Assembly (NCBI GenBank): GCA_050480705.1
Contig: JBJHAX010000060.1
Coordinates: 1 to 10,490, forward strand
Length of the DNA stretch: 10,490 nucleotides
DNA from: JBJHAX01 sp050480705
GTDB taxonomy: Bacteria; Actinomycetota; Nitriliruptoria; Nitriliruptorales; Nitriliruptoraceae
Direction: 5' to 3'
Shown: positions 1 to 6,888 of the stretch, in pieces
Numbering within the stretch: the stretch's first letter is position 1
Layout of the letters: each line of letters begins with the position of its first letter
Position numbers and translations under genes: made by a program
Notes under the pieces: model-generated
Told to the model about the DNA's origin: nothing
The model's database searches: none
The model's input: only the letters and a program-made list of their open reading frames with translations

Positions 1-319
1 GGCGCGTGCGAAGGAGTTGATGATGTTGGGGGAGCTCGTCGATGCTGACGAGGCAGCACGGATCGGGCTGGTCAACCGGGTTGTGGACACCGGTGAAGCG
101 TTGAACGAAGCGGTGGCGATGGCCGAGACGATCGCTTCCCGTGGTCCGTTGGCGGTGCAGGCGGTGAAGCGTCTGGTGGATCTTGCCGGTGATGTGGATC
201 TTGATGCGGGGTTGGCGGCGGAGCTTGACGCGTCTGAACACATCTTCACCACCCGTGACATGACCGAAGGTGCGGCGGCGTTCTTCGACAAACGCCCCCC
301 GGAGTTCACCGGCACATGA
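1..319 (+). CDS. Enoyl-CoA hydratase/isomerase (crotonase family), C-terminal part, 5' end outside window
   Basis: The frame is open from base 2 to the TGA at 317-319 and gives about 105 residues; the gene starts upstream of the window. What is visible matches the C-terminal third of crotonase-fold acyl-CoA enzymes: the ELMMLGELVDADEAARIGLV segment followed by NRVV (the usual 'G..v.A.eA...GLvn.Vv' stretch), the 'A..ia..gPlAv...K' helix, and the C-terminal 'T.D..EG..AFf.KR.P.FtG' tail, here TRDMTEGAAAFFDKRPPEFTG. Family members hydrate or isomerise enoyl-CoA thioesters in beta-oxidation and related acyl-CoA degradation in the cytoplasm. The catalytic glutamates and oxyanion-hole residues lie in the missing N-terminal part, so the precise reaction is unknown. 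It sits 28 bases before the AroE-like gene, close enough for one transcript. An ATG at 17 is in frame but internal to the domain and is not a believable start. Confidence 0.88.
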   Translation, partial: ARAKELMMLGELVDADEAARIGLVNRVVDTGEALNEAVAMAETIASRGPLAVQAVKRLVDLAGDVDLDAGLAAELDASEHIFTTRDMTEGAAAFFDKRPPEFTGT

Positions 320-334
320 ATCCCCCGATCGCGC

Positions 335-340
335 AGGAGG
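335..340 (+). promoter_or_regulatory. Ribosome binding site of the AroE-like gene
   Basis: AGGAGG lies 7 bases before the ATG at 348. It decides this start over the in-frame ATG at 270, which lies inside the crotonase gene. Confidence 0.85.
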
Positions 341-347
341 CCAACGC

Positions 348-1202
348 ATGACCCGACGTGTCGCACTCATCGGCAATCCGTTGCGTCGTCGTCATTCGGA
401 GGTGATGCACAACGCGGCGTTCGCCGCCCACGGCATCGATGCGCGCTTCGAGTTGCGCGAGCTCGCCGATGACGAGGTCCCCGCGTTCGTCGAGGAGGCG
501 CGTGGTGAGGACTGGCTCGGATTCGGTATCACCGCGCCATACAAGCAGCGTATCATGGAGCTCATCGACGACGTCGAACCGGCTGCCGCCGCGATCGGTG
601 CGGTCAACAACACGGTGCGCACCGAAGACGGTCGCATCATCGGTTTCAACACCGACAGCATCGGGTTCGCCGCATCCGTTCGCGACGACCTCGGCGTTGC
701 CATGCAAGGCGCACGCGTGGTCATGGTCGGCGCTGGCGGCGCGGCACACGCGGTGGCCTTCGCCTGCCTCGACGGCGGTGCGGCGAGCCTGACGGTCGCC
801 AACCGCAACGCCGAGCGTGCCGAGCAGATGCTCCTGCGCCTTGCTCCTGGCGCCGACCACGTGGCCGTGTGCCCCCTCGAGGGCGCGGCGTTCGACGAAG
901 CGATCGCCGAAGCGGACCTGCTCGTCAATGCGACGACGGTGGGCATGGTCGATCAGGGGGTACCCGTGGCACCCGAAGGGCTGCCCGACGGTGCAGCCGT
1001 GTTCGACCTGGTGTATGCGCCGATCGAGACGGAGCTCCTTGCCCGTGCCAGGGCACGTGGTCTCAACGCCTGCAACGGTGCGGGAATGCTCGTCGCCCAG
1101 GGAGTGGCGGCGTTCACCCGGTGGACGGGAGTGGCCGATACGACCGAGGTGATGCGCGCCGCAGTGGAGCCACTGCTCCAGGATCCCGCTGCGCGGGGAT
1201 GA
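348..1202 (+). CDS. Shikimate dehydrogenase (AroE) family NAD(P)-dependent oxidoreductase
   Basis: 284 residues, the normal AroE length. AroE reduces 3-dehydroshikimate to shikimate in aromatic amino acid synthesis; relatives act on quinate or aminoshikimate. N-terminal substrate domain: GNPL at 9-12, HN at 21-22, GITAPYK at 60-66 with the catalytic Lys66, GAVNNT at 84-89, and NTD at 101-103 with catalytic Asp103. Then the Rossmann motif GAGGAA at 128-133, NATTVGM, and the C-terminal FDLVYAPIETELL and GMLVAQGVAAF.RWTG blocks. Two substrate residues differ from the canonical enzyme: the first Ser of the S-x-S carboxylate motif aligns with Arg15 (only Ser17 is kept), and the Asn of NVT is Gly60. 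GAVNT also carries one extra Asn. I infer a catabolic or specialised dehydrogenase rather than the housekeeping AroE. It starts 28 bases after the crotonase gene. The family is certain; the substrate is not. Confidence 0.9.
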   Translation: MTRRVALIGNPLRRRHSEVMHNAAFAAHGIDARFELRELADDEVPAFVEEARGEDWLGFGITAPYKQRIMELIDDVEPAAAAIGAVNNTVRTEDGRIIGFNTDSIGFAASVRDDLGVAMQGARVVMVGAGGAAHAVAFACLDGGAASLTVANRNAERAEQMLLRLAPGADHVAVCPLEGAAFDEAIAEADLLVNATTVGMVDQGVPVAPEGLPDGAAVFDLVYAPIETELLARARARGLNACNGAGMLVAQGVAAFTRWTGVADTTEVMRAAVEPLLQDPAARG

Positions 1203-1346
1203 GGTGACCAAGAGCCGGAAGATGCCACACGCCTAGGTTGGATTCGCACTCAGGGGGGTCGGCACGCACCACGAAGAGGCAGCACGCAGCGGGAGCGCAC
1301 AGGTTGGGAGGTCGCAACGGAACGGGTCGCGGCCGGAGTCGAAGCG

Positions 1347-1352
1347 AAGGAG
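1347..1352 (+). promoter_or_regulatory. Ribosome binding site of the amidase gene
   Basis: AAGGAG lies 8 bases before the ATG at 1361. The same frame is open upstream to 1238, but no ATG between there and 1361 has a comparable site, and family homology begins just after 1361. The 158 bases before the gene show no convincing -35/-10 pair. A TAGGTT at 1234-1239 could be a -10 but lacks a matching -35. Confidence 0.8.
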
Positions 1353-1360
1353 AGACGACG

Positions 1361-2833
1361 ATGAGCGGGAATGAACTGGCATATGTCGGTGCAGCGGAGC
1401 TGGCGGCACGCATCCGTCGACGTGAGGTGTCGCCGGTCGAGGCCGTAGATGCGTGCATCGAGGCGATCGAGCGGCGCAACCCCGCGCTCAACGCCCTCGT
1501 GCACAAGGGGTACGACGATGCCCGGCAGGCCGCACGTGACGCCGAGGCTGCGATCACCGATGGGAGCGAACTCGGCATCCTTCATGGCGTTCCCACCGCT
1601 ATCAAGGACCTTTTCGACTTCAAGCCGGGTTGGCCGACCACTTTCGGTGGAGTCCGCGCGTTCAAGGACTTCATCGCCGACTTCCACTGCGTTTTCGCCG
1701 CCCGAGCCGAACAAGCCGGGGCGATCATCGTCGGCAAGACCAACAGTCCGGTCATGGGAATGCGTGGCACCTGCGACAACCCGTTGTTCGGACCCACGAA
1801 GAACCCGTTCGACCTTTCCCGTAACTCCGGTGGCTCCTCCGGGGGCAGCGCGGCGCTCGTCGCCGACGGCATCCTGCCGTTCGCCGAAGGCACCGACGGC
1901 GGCGGATCAATCCGTATTCCCGCAGCCTGGTGCAACGTCGTCGGCTACCAGGCGTCGTTCGGCCGCATCCCGTCGGTCATCCGGCCCAACGCTTTCGGCA
2001 ACACGCGCCCGTTCCTCTACGAAGGGCCGCTGGCTCGTTCAGTGGAGGACGCTGCGCTTGCGCTCGACGCCCTCGCCGGTCCGGACGGACGCGATCCGTT
2101 CAGTCTTCGGGACCTCGGACAGTTCCACACCGCGACCCGCCGCTCGATCCAGGGGATGCGTATCGCCTACAGCCCCGACTTCGGCGTCTATCCGGTCGAC
2201 CGGCGTATCGCCGCCGTGGTCGCCGATGCGGTTCAGGCGTTCTCGGATGCCGGAGCCCACGTCGACGAAGTCCGCATCGACCTGCCATACGACCAGAAGG
2301 AGTTGAGCGATCTCTGGTGCCGGCAGATCATGCAGACCAACGTCGATGCGATCGAGAACTTCAAGGCCAACGGTGTTGACGTTATGGCCGACCACCGTGA
2401 TGACTTCCCGCACCAATATCTGCGGTGGCTCGACGAGGCCTACACCCAGACACTGCCGGAGCAGTCGCGTGACTATGCCATGCGCGCCGTCGTCTACGAC
2501 GCGGTCGAGGGCGTTTTCGCCGACCACGACCTGCTCGTGACCCCGACGCTTGCCGCGATGCCGGTCGAAAACGCCGACGACGGCAACACCGCGGGTCCCT
2601 CGGAGATCGAAGGAGTGGAAGTCGACGAGTTGATCGGCTGGTGCATGACGTACTTCACCAACTTCTCCGGTCACCCTGCGATGTCGGTTCCAGCAGGAAT
2701 GGCCGACGGCCTTCCGGTGGGGATGCAGCTGATCGGTGGGCGCGGCGCCGACGAAGACGTGCTCGCCGCCGGTGCCGCGTTCGAGCGCGTGCGCCCCTGG
2801 CATCACGCCTACACGCAGATCGAACGGGCATGA
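1361..2833 (+). CDS. Amidase-signature family hydrolase
   Basis: 490 residues, within the usual 450-520 for stand-alone amidases. The family hydrolyses C-N bonds of amides in the cytoplasm through a Ser-cisSer-Lys triad. All three residues are visible: Lys82 in AIKDLF, cis-Ser159 in NSGGSSGGSAA (155-165), and nucleophile Ser183 in GTDGGGSIRIPA (177-188). The 24-residue spacing between the two serines equals that of FAAH (217/241). The C-terminal half keeps the EGPLARSVEDAALALDALAG block, the LLVTPTLAAMPV segment and the closing PAMSVPAGMADGLPVGMQLIG motif. No signal peptide. No GatA partner genes (GatB/GatC) are nearby, so a tRNA amidotransferase role is unlikely. The stop overlaps the ATG of the racemase-like gene (ATGA), so the two are co-translated. 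The natural amide is unknown; given the neighbours, an imported amino acid amide or acyl amide is plausible. Confidence 0.9.
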   Translation: MSGNELAYVGAAELAARIRRREVSPVEAVDACIEAIERRNPALNALVHKGYDDARQAARDAEAAITDGSELGILHGVPTAIKDLFDFKPGWPTTFGGVRAFKDFIADFHCVFAARAEQAGAIIVGKTNSPVMGMRGTCDNPLFGPTKNPFDLSRNSGGSSGGSAALVADGILPFAEGTDGGGSIRIPAAWCNVVGYQASFGRIPSVIRPNAFGNTRPFLYEGPLARSVEDAALALDALAGPDGRDPFSLRDLGQFHTATRRSIQGMRIAYSPDFGVYPVDRRIAAVVADAVQAFSDAGAHVDEVRIDLPYDQKELSDLWCRQIMQTNVDAIENFKANGVDVMADHRDDFPHQYLRWLDEAYTQTLPEQSRDYAMRAVVYDAVEGVFADHDLLVTPTLAAMPVENADDGNTAGPSEIEGVEVDELIGWCMTYFTNFSGHPAMSVPAGMADGLPVGMQLIGGRGADEDVLAAGAAFERVRPWHHAYTQIERA

Positions 2834-4074
2834 CCGGAGTCCTCGACCAGCTCGCCACCGTCGGCCTGCCACTGCCGGACCGGAATGTGTGGGTCGAGGT
2901 CGATCTCGACGTGCTCGCATCCAACGCGGCGACCCTTGCCGATCTGGTCGCGCCGCACGCCGAGCTGGGTGTGGTCGTCAAGGCTGACGGATATGGCCAC
3001 GGCCTCGAGCTTGCAGCGAGGGCGGCCGCGCGCGGCGGTGCCCGCTGGCTGTGCGTAGCCATGCTGGGGGAGGCCCGGCGGTTGCGAGCAGACGGGTGGG
3101 GCGGACGGGTGTTCGTGCTCTACCCGGTTCCTGCGCACGGTTACGCCGAGGCAGCGCAGCTCCGCCTCGACGTGACCATTGGTTCACTCGAACAGGCACA
3201 GGCCATCGCGGCGGCCGCACCCGGGTTCGCTGACCCGCTGCGTGTGCACATCGAGGTGGACACCGGCATGACCCGTGGTGGCATGTCGCCCGATCAGGTC
3301 ACCGAAGCCGCTGCCGTGCTCGCTACGCCTGGTGTGGTCGTCGCCGGTGTCTGGTCACACCTGGCGGCACCGGAGGCTCCGGAATCAGCCGCTGCGCAGC
3401 AGGAACGCTTCCGGAGTGCTGCTGATCGCGTCAGCGCAGCCGTGGGCACCCCGGTGACGCGCCATCTGTGTGCCTCCGGTGGCCTGCTCGCGTCGGACAT
3501 CGACAAGTTCGACCTGGTGCGCATCGGGCTGACCTACTACGGCGAGAACCCGCTTCCCGGCACGCCGTTGCCGTCCGGGATCGAACCGGCGAGGACGATC
3601 CGCGCACTCCCGGTTCGTGTCGCCGAGGTCGCGCCCGGCGTCGGCGTGGGCTACGGGCCGGACTGGGTCGCTCGGCGCACGACCCGAGTGGCCACGCTGC
3701 CGATCGGCTATGCCGACGGCTGGTCCCGGGCGAGCTCGCCGGGAACGGTCGTGCTCGTGGACGGGATGCGCGCGCCGTTGATCGGCCGGGTGTCCTCCGA
3801 CGCCATAACCGTCGACGTGACCGACGCCGGAAGCGTCGACGAGGACGCAGAGTTCGTACTCCTCGGCGCGCAGGGCGATGACCGGATCACCGCCGACGAG
3901 GTCGCCGACACGCGGGACACGATCTCTTGGGAGGTGCTTCAGCAGCTCCACGCACGCCTGCCTCGCGTCTATGTCACCGACGGACGGCCTGCGGCCGTTC
4001 GGGCGCACATGACGACAGACGCCACGGTCGTCGACGCGTCCTGGCGGGGCGCGTACGGCACGTCGCATACGTGA
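2830..4074 (+). CDS. Alanine racemase family PLP-dependent amino acid racemase (divergent active site)
   Basis: 414 residues, somewhat longer than typical Alr (360-390) because of a C-terminal tail of about 30 residues. Alr-type enzymes use PLP to interconvert L- and D-amino acids. Seen: PLP-binding Lys51 in VVKADGYGHG (49-58), EVDTGMTRGG at 142-151, Arg231 in LVRIGLTYYG (the pyridine-nitrogen Arg), the catalytic Tyr275 in GVGYG, and LPIGYADGWSR (290-300). Departures from the canonical Alr site: the carbamylated-Lys position is Glu142, GRVSMDQ is GRVSSDA (Met to Ser323), and the PYEV Tyr is Trp367 in ISWEV. These positions line the substrate and phosphate region in Geobacillus Alr, so a different amino acid substrate is inferred. 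The ATG overlaps the amidase stop by 4 bases and has only a weak ribosome site, which fits translational coupling. In-frame sequence upstream, back to 2641, lies inside the amidase gene and is not part of this one. Confidence 0.87.
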   Translation: MTGVLDQLATVGLPLPDRNVWVEVDLDVLASNAATLADLVAPHAELGVVVKADGYGHGLELAARAAARGGARWLCVAMLGEARRLRADGWGGRVFVLYPVPAHGYAEAAQLRLDVTIGSLEQAQAIAAAAPGFADPLRVHIEVDTGMTRGGMSPDQVTEAAAVLATPGVVVAGVWSHLAAPEAPESAAAQQERFRSAADRVSAAVGTPVTRHLCASGGLLASDIDKFDLVRIGLTYYGENPLPGTPLPSGIEPARTIRALPVRVAEVAPGVGVGYGPDWVARRTTRVATLPIGYADGWSRASSPGTVVLVDGMRAPLIGRVSSDAITVDVTDAGSVDEDAEFVLLGAQGDDRITADEVADTRDTISWEVLQQLHARLPRVYVTDGRPAAVRAHMTTDATVVDASWRGAYGTSHT

Positions 4075-4142
4075 GGACCGGCATCTGAAGCGCAACGGCG
4101 TCGGAGGCGCAGGCGACGTCCCGCAGGGCCACGCCGCCGGCA

Positions 4143-4168
4143 TCGGTTGGTGCGGCCGTGCCGACCGA
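4143..4168 (+). terminator. Possible hairpin terminator after amidase-racemase pair
   Basis: The arms TCGGTTGGTG and TGCCGACCGA can form up to 10 pairs, three of them G-U, around a CGGCCG loop, about 70 bases after the racemase-like stop. There is no U-run, as is common for high-GC actinobacterial terminators. The two inner pairs are wobble, so it is modest in strength. Confidence 0.4.
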
Positions 4169-4225
4169 GCGGGTGATCATCCAAGGCCCCTCTTCGTGCG
4201 AGCATTCCGGAAGAATGTGACGGAT

Positions 4226-4265
4226 TAGTAAACGTTTGTTTCCAGCGCGTAGAAAACGCTTGCTA
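4226..4265 (+). repeat. Tandem 16-base box (two copies), putative regulator site
   Basis: TAGTAAACGTTTGTTT at 4226-4241 and TAGAAAACGCTTGCTA at 4250-4265 agree at 12 of 16 positions and start 24 bases apart. The first copy contains the perfect palindrome AAACGTTT. The second overlaps the -35 of the binding-protein promoter. A third, shorter match lies at the same place relative to the promoter at 9434. Such placement fits an activator or repressor site; no regulator gene is in the window to assign it to. Confidence 0.5.
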
Positions 4266-4288
4266 TCGAGGTAGTGGGTACGTAGTCT
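4260..4288 (+). promoter_or_regulatory. Predicted promoter of the binding-protein/transporter operon
   Basis: TTGCTA at 4260-4265, a 17-base spacer, and TAGTCT at 4283-4288 fit a vegetative actinobacterial promoter (TTGNNN / TANNNT). The predicted transcript start near 4295 leaves a leader of about 110 bases. The -35 is embedded in the TAGAAAACG box that recurs before the GMC gene. Confidence 0.55.
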
Positions 4289-4404
4289 TCAGCGTGCTGA
4301 TCGCAGTGGTCCGTCGCTGGCGATGTCGAGCGTGGACGTCGTAGCAGCCGACCCGCAGCCGTCACGAAGATCAGACCGACACAACAGGGATGAGGAAACA
4401 CACC

Positions 4405-5712
4405 ATGAGAAGAGTGCGATTGTTGGGTGTTGGAGGCCTCGTCGTCGCCGCCGGGCTCGTGCTGGCCGCGTGCGGCAGCGACGAGCCGGACGACGCCGCG
4501 CCCGAAGCGCCAGCCGAAGCCCCCGCCGAGGATGCGGATGCCGAGGAGGCGCCCGTTGCCGACGGAGAGCCGATCCGGATCGGGTTCCTGTCGCCGATGA
4601 CCGGCCCTGTGCCGCTCGCCGGTCAGGACGCCGAATACGGTATGGAGCTGTTCTGGGAGCTTCACGACAACCAGGTTGCGGGTCGACCTGTCGAGTGGAT
4701 TCTCGCCGACACCGGGTGCAACCCCGATGGCGCGATCACGCAGGCCCGTCGTCTGATCGACCAGGAGAACGTCGACTTCATCATCGGCCCGCTGTGCGGC
4801 AGTGAAGCCGCGCCGGTTGCCGGTGTGAGTGAGGACACCGGTGTGCCGGTGTTCATCAACATCGCCGGTGGTGGCACCGTGACCCAGCCGCCGACCGTGG
4901 ACACCACGGTTCGTCTGGGCCCGACCTCGTCACAGGGTGGCCACCCGTTCGGTGAGTGGCTGTACGAAGAGGCCGGTTGCCGCGACGTCTTCGCGTTCGG
5001 TACCGACTACACGCACGGTCACGAGACGCTGCTGGGCACGCTGTACACCTTCGAAGAGCTTGGTGGCAACGTCCTCGACGTGCAGTGGCAGCCGTTCGGC
5101 ACCACGGACTTCGGTCCGTATCTCGGCTCGATCCCGGACGGGACCGACTGCGTCGTGCCGGTGGCTGCGGGCGTCGAACAGCCGATCCTGCTCGAGCAGT
5201 GGTTCGACTTCGGTCTGGACGAGCAGTACGAGATCTACTCGCCGTTCTGGCTGGCGTCCGACACCCTGCCCGAGATGGACGAGCGTGCCGTAGGCATCGT
5301 CGGTAACTCCCTGCTGTGGGCCGAGGGCCTGCAGACGCCGGAGGCTGTCGAGTTCGTGAACGCGTTCGCCGAGCGGTACGACTACGCCCCGGCGATCTAC
5401 GCGGAGTACACCTACAGCGCCGCGCTGTGGATTCACACCGCGATCGAATCGTTGGGCGGAGACATCAGCGACACGGACGCGTTCATGCAGGCGGTCCGGG
5501 ACACCGAGATCGTCGCGCCGCGTGGTCCGCTGCGCCTGGACGAGTACTCAAACCCGATCCAGAACGTCTACATCACCGAGATTCAGATGGTCGACCACCC
5601 GGTCCTCGGTGAGATCATGATGAACATCCCGATCGCGACCTATGAAGAGGTCAGCCAGTTCTGGACGTACGACCCCGACGAGTTCATGGCGCGCATGCCG
5701 TACCTGCCGTGA
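4405..5712 (+). CDS. ABC transporter substrate-binding lipoprotein, branched-chain amino acid/amide type (HAAT)
   Basis: 435 residues. The start at 4405 is preferred because GAGGA at 4392-4396 sits 8 bases upstream; the in-frame ATG at 4390 has no good site. The N-terminus is a lipoprotein signal: RR, a hydrophobic core, then lipobox LAAC with Cys23 as the lipid anchor. Residues 24-56 form a D/E/A/P-rich tether without basic residues. From IRIGFLSPMTGP (57-68) to about 395 it follows the Peripla_BP_6 (LivK-like) fold, including ADTGCNPDGAITQARRLI (101-118), FIIGPLCGSEAAP (125-137) and PVFINIAGG. Cys105 and Cys131 match the disulfide spacing of LivJ-like proteins; Cys192 and Cys249 may form a second. 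I see no lysine in the whole protein, and roughly 70 Asp/Glu against about a dozen Arg. It captures solute outside the membrane for the LivHMGF genes downstream. The ligand could be a branched-chain or other amino acid, amide or urea-like solute. Confidence 0.92.
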   Translation: MRRVRLLGVGGLVVAAGLVLAACGSDEPDDAAPEAPAEAPAEDADAEEAPVADGEPIRIGFLSPMTGPVPLAGQDAEYGMELFWELHDNQVAGRPVEWILADTGCNPDGAITQARRLIDQENVDFIIGPLCGSEAAPVAGVSEDTGVPVFINIAGGGTVTQPPTVDTTVRLGPTSSQGGHPFGEWLYEEAGCRDVFAFGTDYTHGHETLLGTLYTFEELGGNVLDVQWQPFGTTDFGPYLGSIPDGTDCVVPVAAGVEQPILLEQWFDFGLDEQYEIYSPFWLASDTLPEMDERAVGIVGNSLLWAEGLQTPEAVEFVNAFAERYDYAPAIYAEYTYSAALWIHTAIESLGGDISDTDAFMQAVRDTEIVAPRGPLRLDEYSNPIQNVYITEIQMVDHPVLGEIMMNIPIATYEEVSQFWTYDPDEFMARMPYLP

Positions 5713-5730
5713 TCGTCCACGCATGACGCA

Positions 5731-5775
5731 TCGGCGGGTGTGGGCCGGCCAGACAGGTCGGCTCGCACCCGCCGA
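5731..5775 (+). terminator. 20-bp GC-rich stem-loop after the binding-protein gene (terminator/attenuator)
   Basis: Arms 5731-5750 and 5756-5775 pair at all 20 positions (17 Watson-Crick, 3 G-U) around the 5-base loop AGACA. The stem begins 18 bases after the binding-protein stop. No U-tract follows, so it may act as a partial terminator or as a 3'-end stabiliser for the binding-protein mRNA. Either would raise binding-protein output relative to the permease genes. Confidence 0.75.
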
Positions 5776-6024
5776 GGTGTGCCTGGAAGCGAATGAACAT
5801 CCCGCATCGTGCGCTGCTTCGCCGGAGGTGAAGCACGCAGGTGCAGGGCGCGGGCCCTGAAGGTGGGACACGCATCGTGCACGGACTAGCGTGCGCGGCG
5901 CGCCGTCTCGGATTGCGCCCGGTTCGCGTCAACCCAGGCGGTAACCACGGAGTCAGCCGGTCGGCAGGGGTGAGGGCCCCCATCGGGCCACGAACAGCCG
6001 GCCGCGGGACACGAGGACAGTTGG
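5776..6024 (+). other. Non-coding spacer between binding-protein hairpin and permease genes
   Basis: No gene is supported here. A weaker hairpin lies at 5811-5838 (9 pairs with one bulged base, loop GCCGGAGGT). I see no TAGAAAACG box and no clear -35/-10, so the permease genes probably rely on read-through from upstream, though a weak internal promoter cannot be excluded. GAGGA at 6013-6017 is the ribosome site for the livH gene. Confidence 0.5.
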
Positions 6025-6888
6025 ATGGGCTGGTTCGTCCAGTTGCTCAATGGTCTAACGATGGCGTCGCTGCTGTTCCTGCTCGCCAGCGGGTTCACCC
6101 TGGCGTTCGGACTGATGCGGGTAGTCAACCTCGCACACGGCGCCTTCTATCTCCTGGGTGGCTACGTCGGGGTCTCGGTGATGCGCGCCACAGGCAACTT
6201 CTGGCTCGCCCTCCTCGCCGGGGGCCTTGTCGTTGCCGTGCTCGGACTGGCCAGTGAACGCACACTGTTTCGCAAGGTCGGTCCCGACGAGCTGCGCCAG
6301 GTCCTGATGACGTTGGGGCTCGCCTACATAATCGGTGACCTCACCCTCGCCAACTGGGGCGGTGGCGTGCTCGCCATCTCGCCGCCCGACTGGGCCTCGG
6401 GAGGAACCTCCCTGTTCGGCCTCACGACATATCCGCGGTATCGCCTGTTCCTTATGGGTGCCGGTGTGCTGATGGCGCTCACGCTGTGGTTGTTGCAGGA
6501 GCGCACCGCCCTGGGAATGGCGGTGCGTGCCGGCGTCGACGATCGGGACATGACCGCCGCACTTGGCGTCAACATCCGCTGGCTGTTCACCGGCATGTTT
6601 GTGTTCGCGGCGTTCCTTGCCGGAATCGCAGGGGTGCTCGGTGGAGGCTTCCTTCGGGTCTATCCGGGAGCCGACTGGCATGTGCTGGTACTCGCGCTTG
6701 TCGTCGTCATCATCGGTGGGCTGGGCAGCCTCAAGGGCGCCATGATCGGCGCATTGTTCGTCGGCATTATCGACACCTACGGCCGCTGGCTGTTCCCGGA
6801 GTTCGCCTTCGCCATGGTGTTCGCGCCCATGGCGATCCTGCTCACGGTGCGGCCGCACGGGCTGTTCGGTCGGAAGGACGTGGCATGA
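6025..6888 (+). CDS. livH: Branched-chain amino acid type ABC transporter permease, LivH family
   Basis: 287 residues, the usual LivH size. It is one half of the membrane channel of a HAAT importer and pairs with the LivM product. Almost entirely hydrophobic, with about eight membrane segments. Family signatures: LTMASLLFLLASGFTLAFGL (11-30), RVVNLAHGAFYLLGGYVG (32-49), the cytoplasmic EAA-like loop RTALGMAVRAG..D..AA.LG (160-181) that contacts the ATPases, and VVVIIGGLGSLKGAMIGALF (227-246). Start chosen for the GAGGA at 6013-6017, 7 bases upstream. The stop overlaps the livM start (ATGA at 6885-6888). Solute specificity is set mainly by the binding protein, so the Liv label describes family rather than proven substrate. 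Confidence 0.93.
   Translation: MGWFVQLLNGLTMASLLFLLASGFTLAFGLMRVVNLAHGAFYLLGGYVGVSVMRATGNFWLALLAGGLVVAVLGLASERTLFRKVGPDELRQVLMTLGLAYIIGDLTLANWGGGVLAISPPDWASGGTSLFGLTTYPRYRLFLMGAGVLMALTLWLLQERTALGMAVRAGVDDRDMTAALGVNIRWLFTGMFVFAAFLAGIAGVLGGGFLRVYPGADWHVLVLALVVVIIGGLGSLKGAMIGALFVGIIDTYGRWLFPEFAFAMVFAPMAILLTVRPHGLFGRKDVA

Larger units (their letters stand above)
4075..4404 (+). other. Intergenic region between the racemase-like gene and the transporter operon
   Basis: 330 bases with no credible gene. It holds a hairpin at 4143-4168, an AT-richer patch at 4220-4265 with two related 16-base boxes, a promoter at 4260-4288, and a leader of about 110 bases before the binding-protein start. The drop in GC at 4220-4265 stands out against the surrounding sequence. 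Confidence 0.7.

Noticed and set aside
306..1211. Long minus-strand open frame opposite the AroE-like gene
   Set aside because: High-GC mirror frame. Its translation has no recognisable domain and is rich in Arg/His, while the + strand gives an unambiguous family match.
1203..1360. Possible promoter before the amidase gene
   Set aside because: TAGGTT at 1234 could be a -10, but no suitable -35 at 16-19 bases upstream, and the TAGAAAACG box is absent.
2039..2920. Long minus-strand open frame opposite the amidase gene
   Set aside because: Lies wholly over confirmed amidase and racemase coding sequence, low-complexity composition, no ribosome site.
4390..4404. Upstream ATG as the start of the binding protein
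   Set aside because: In frame, but without a good ribosome site; GAGGA at 4392-4396 sits correctly for 4405, and the shorter form gives a standard lipoprotein signal.
5811..5838. Second hairpin in the spacer before livH
   Set aside because: Nine pairs with a bulge and a 9-base loop is not exceptional at this GC content; mentioned in the spacer entry only.
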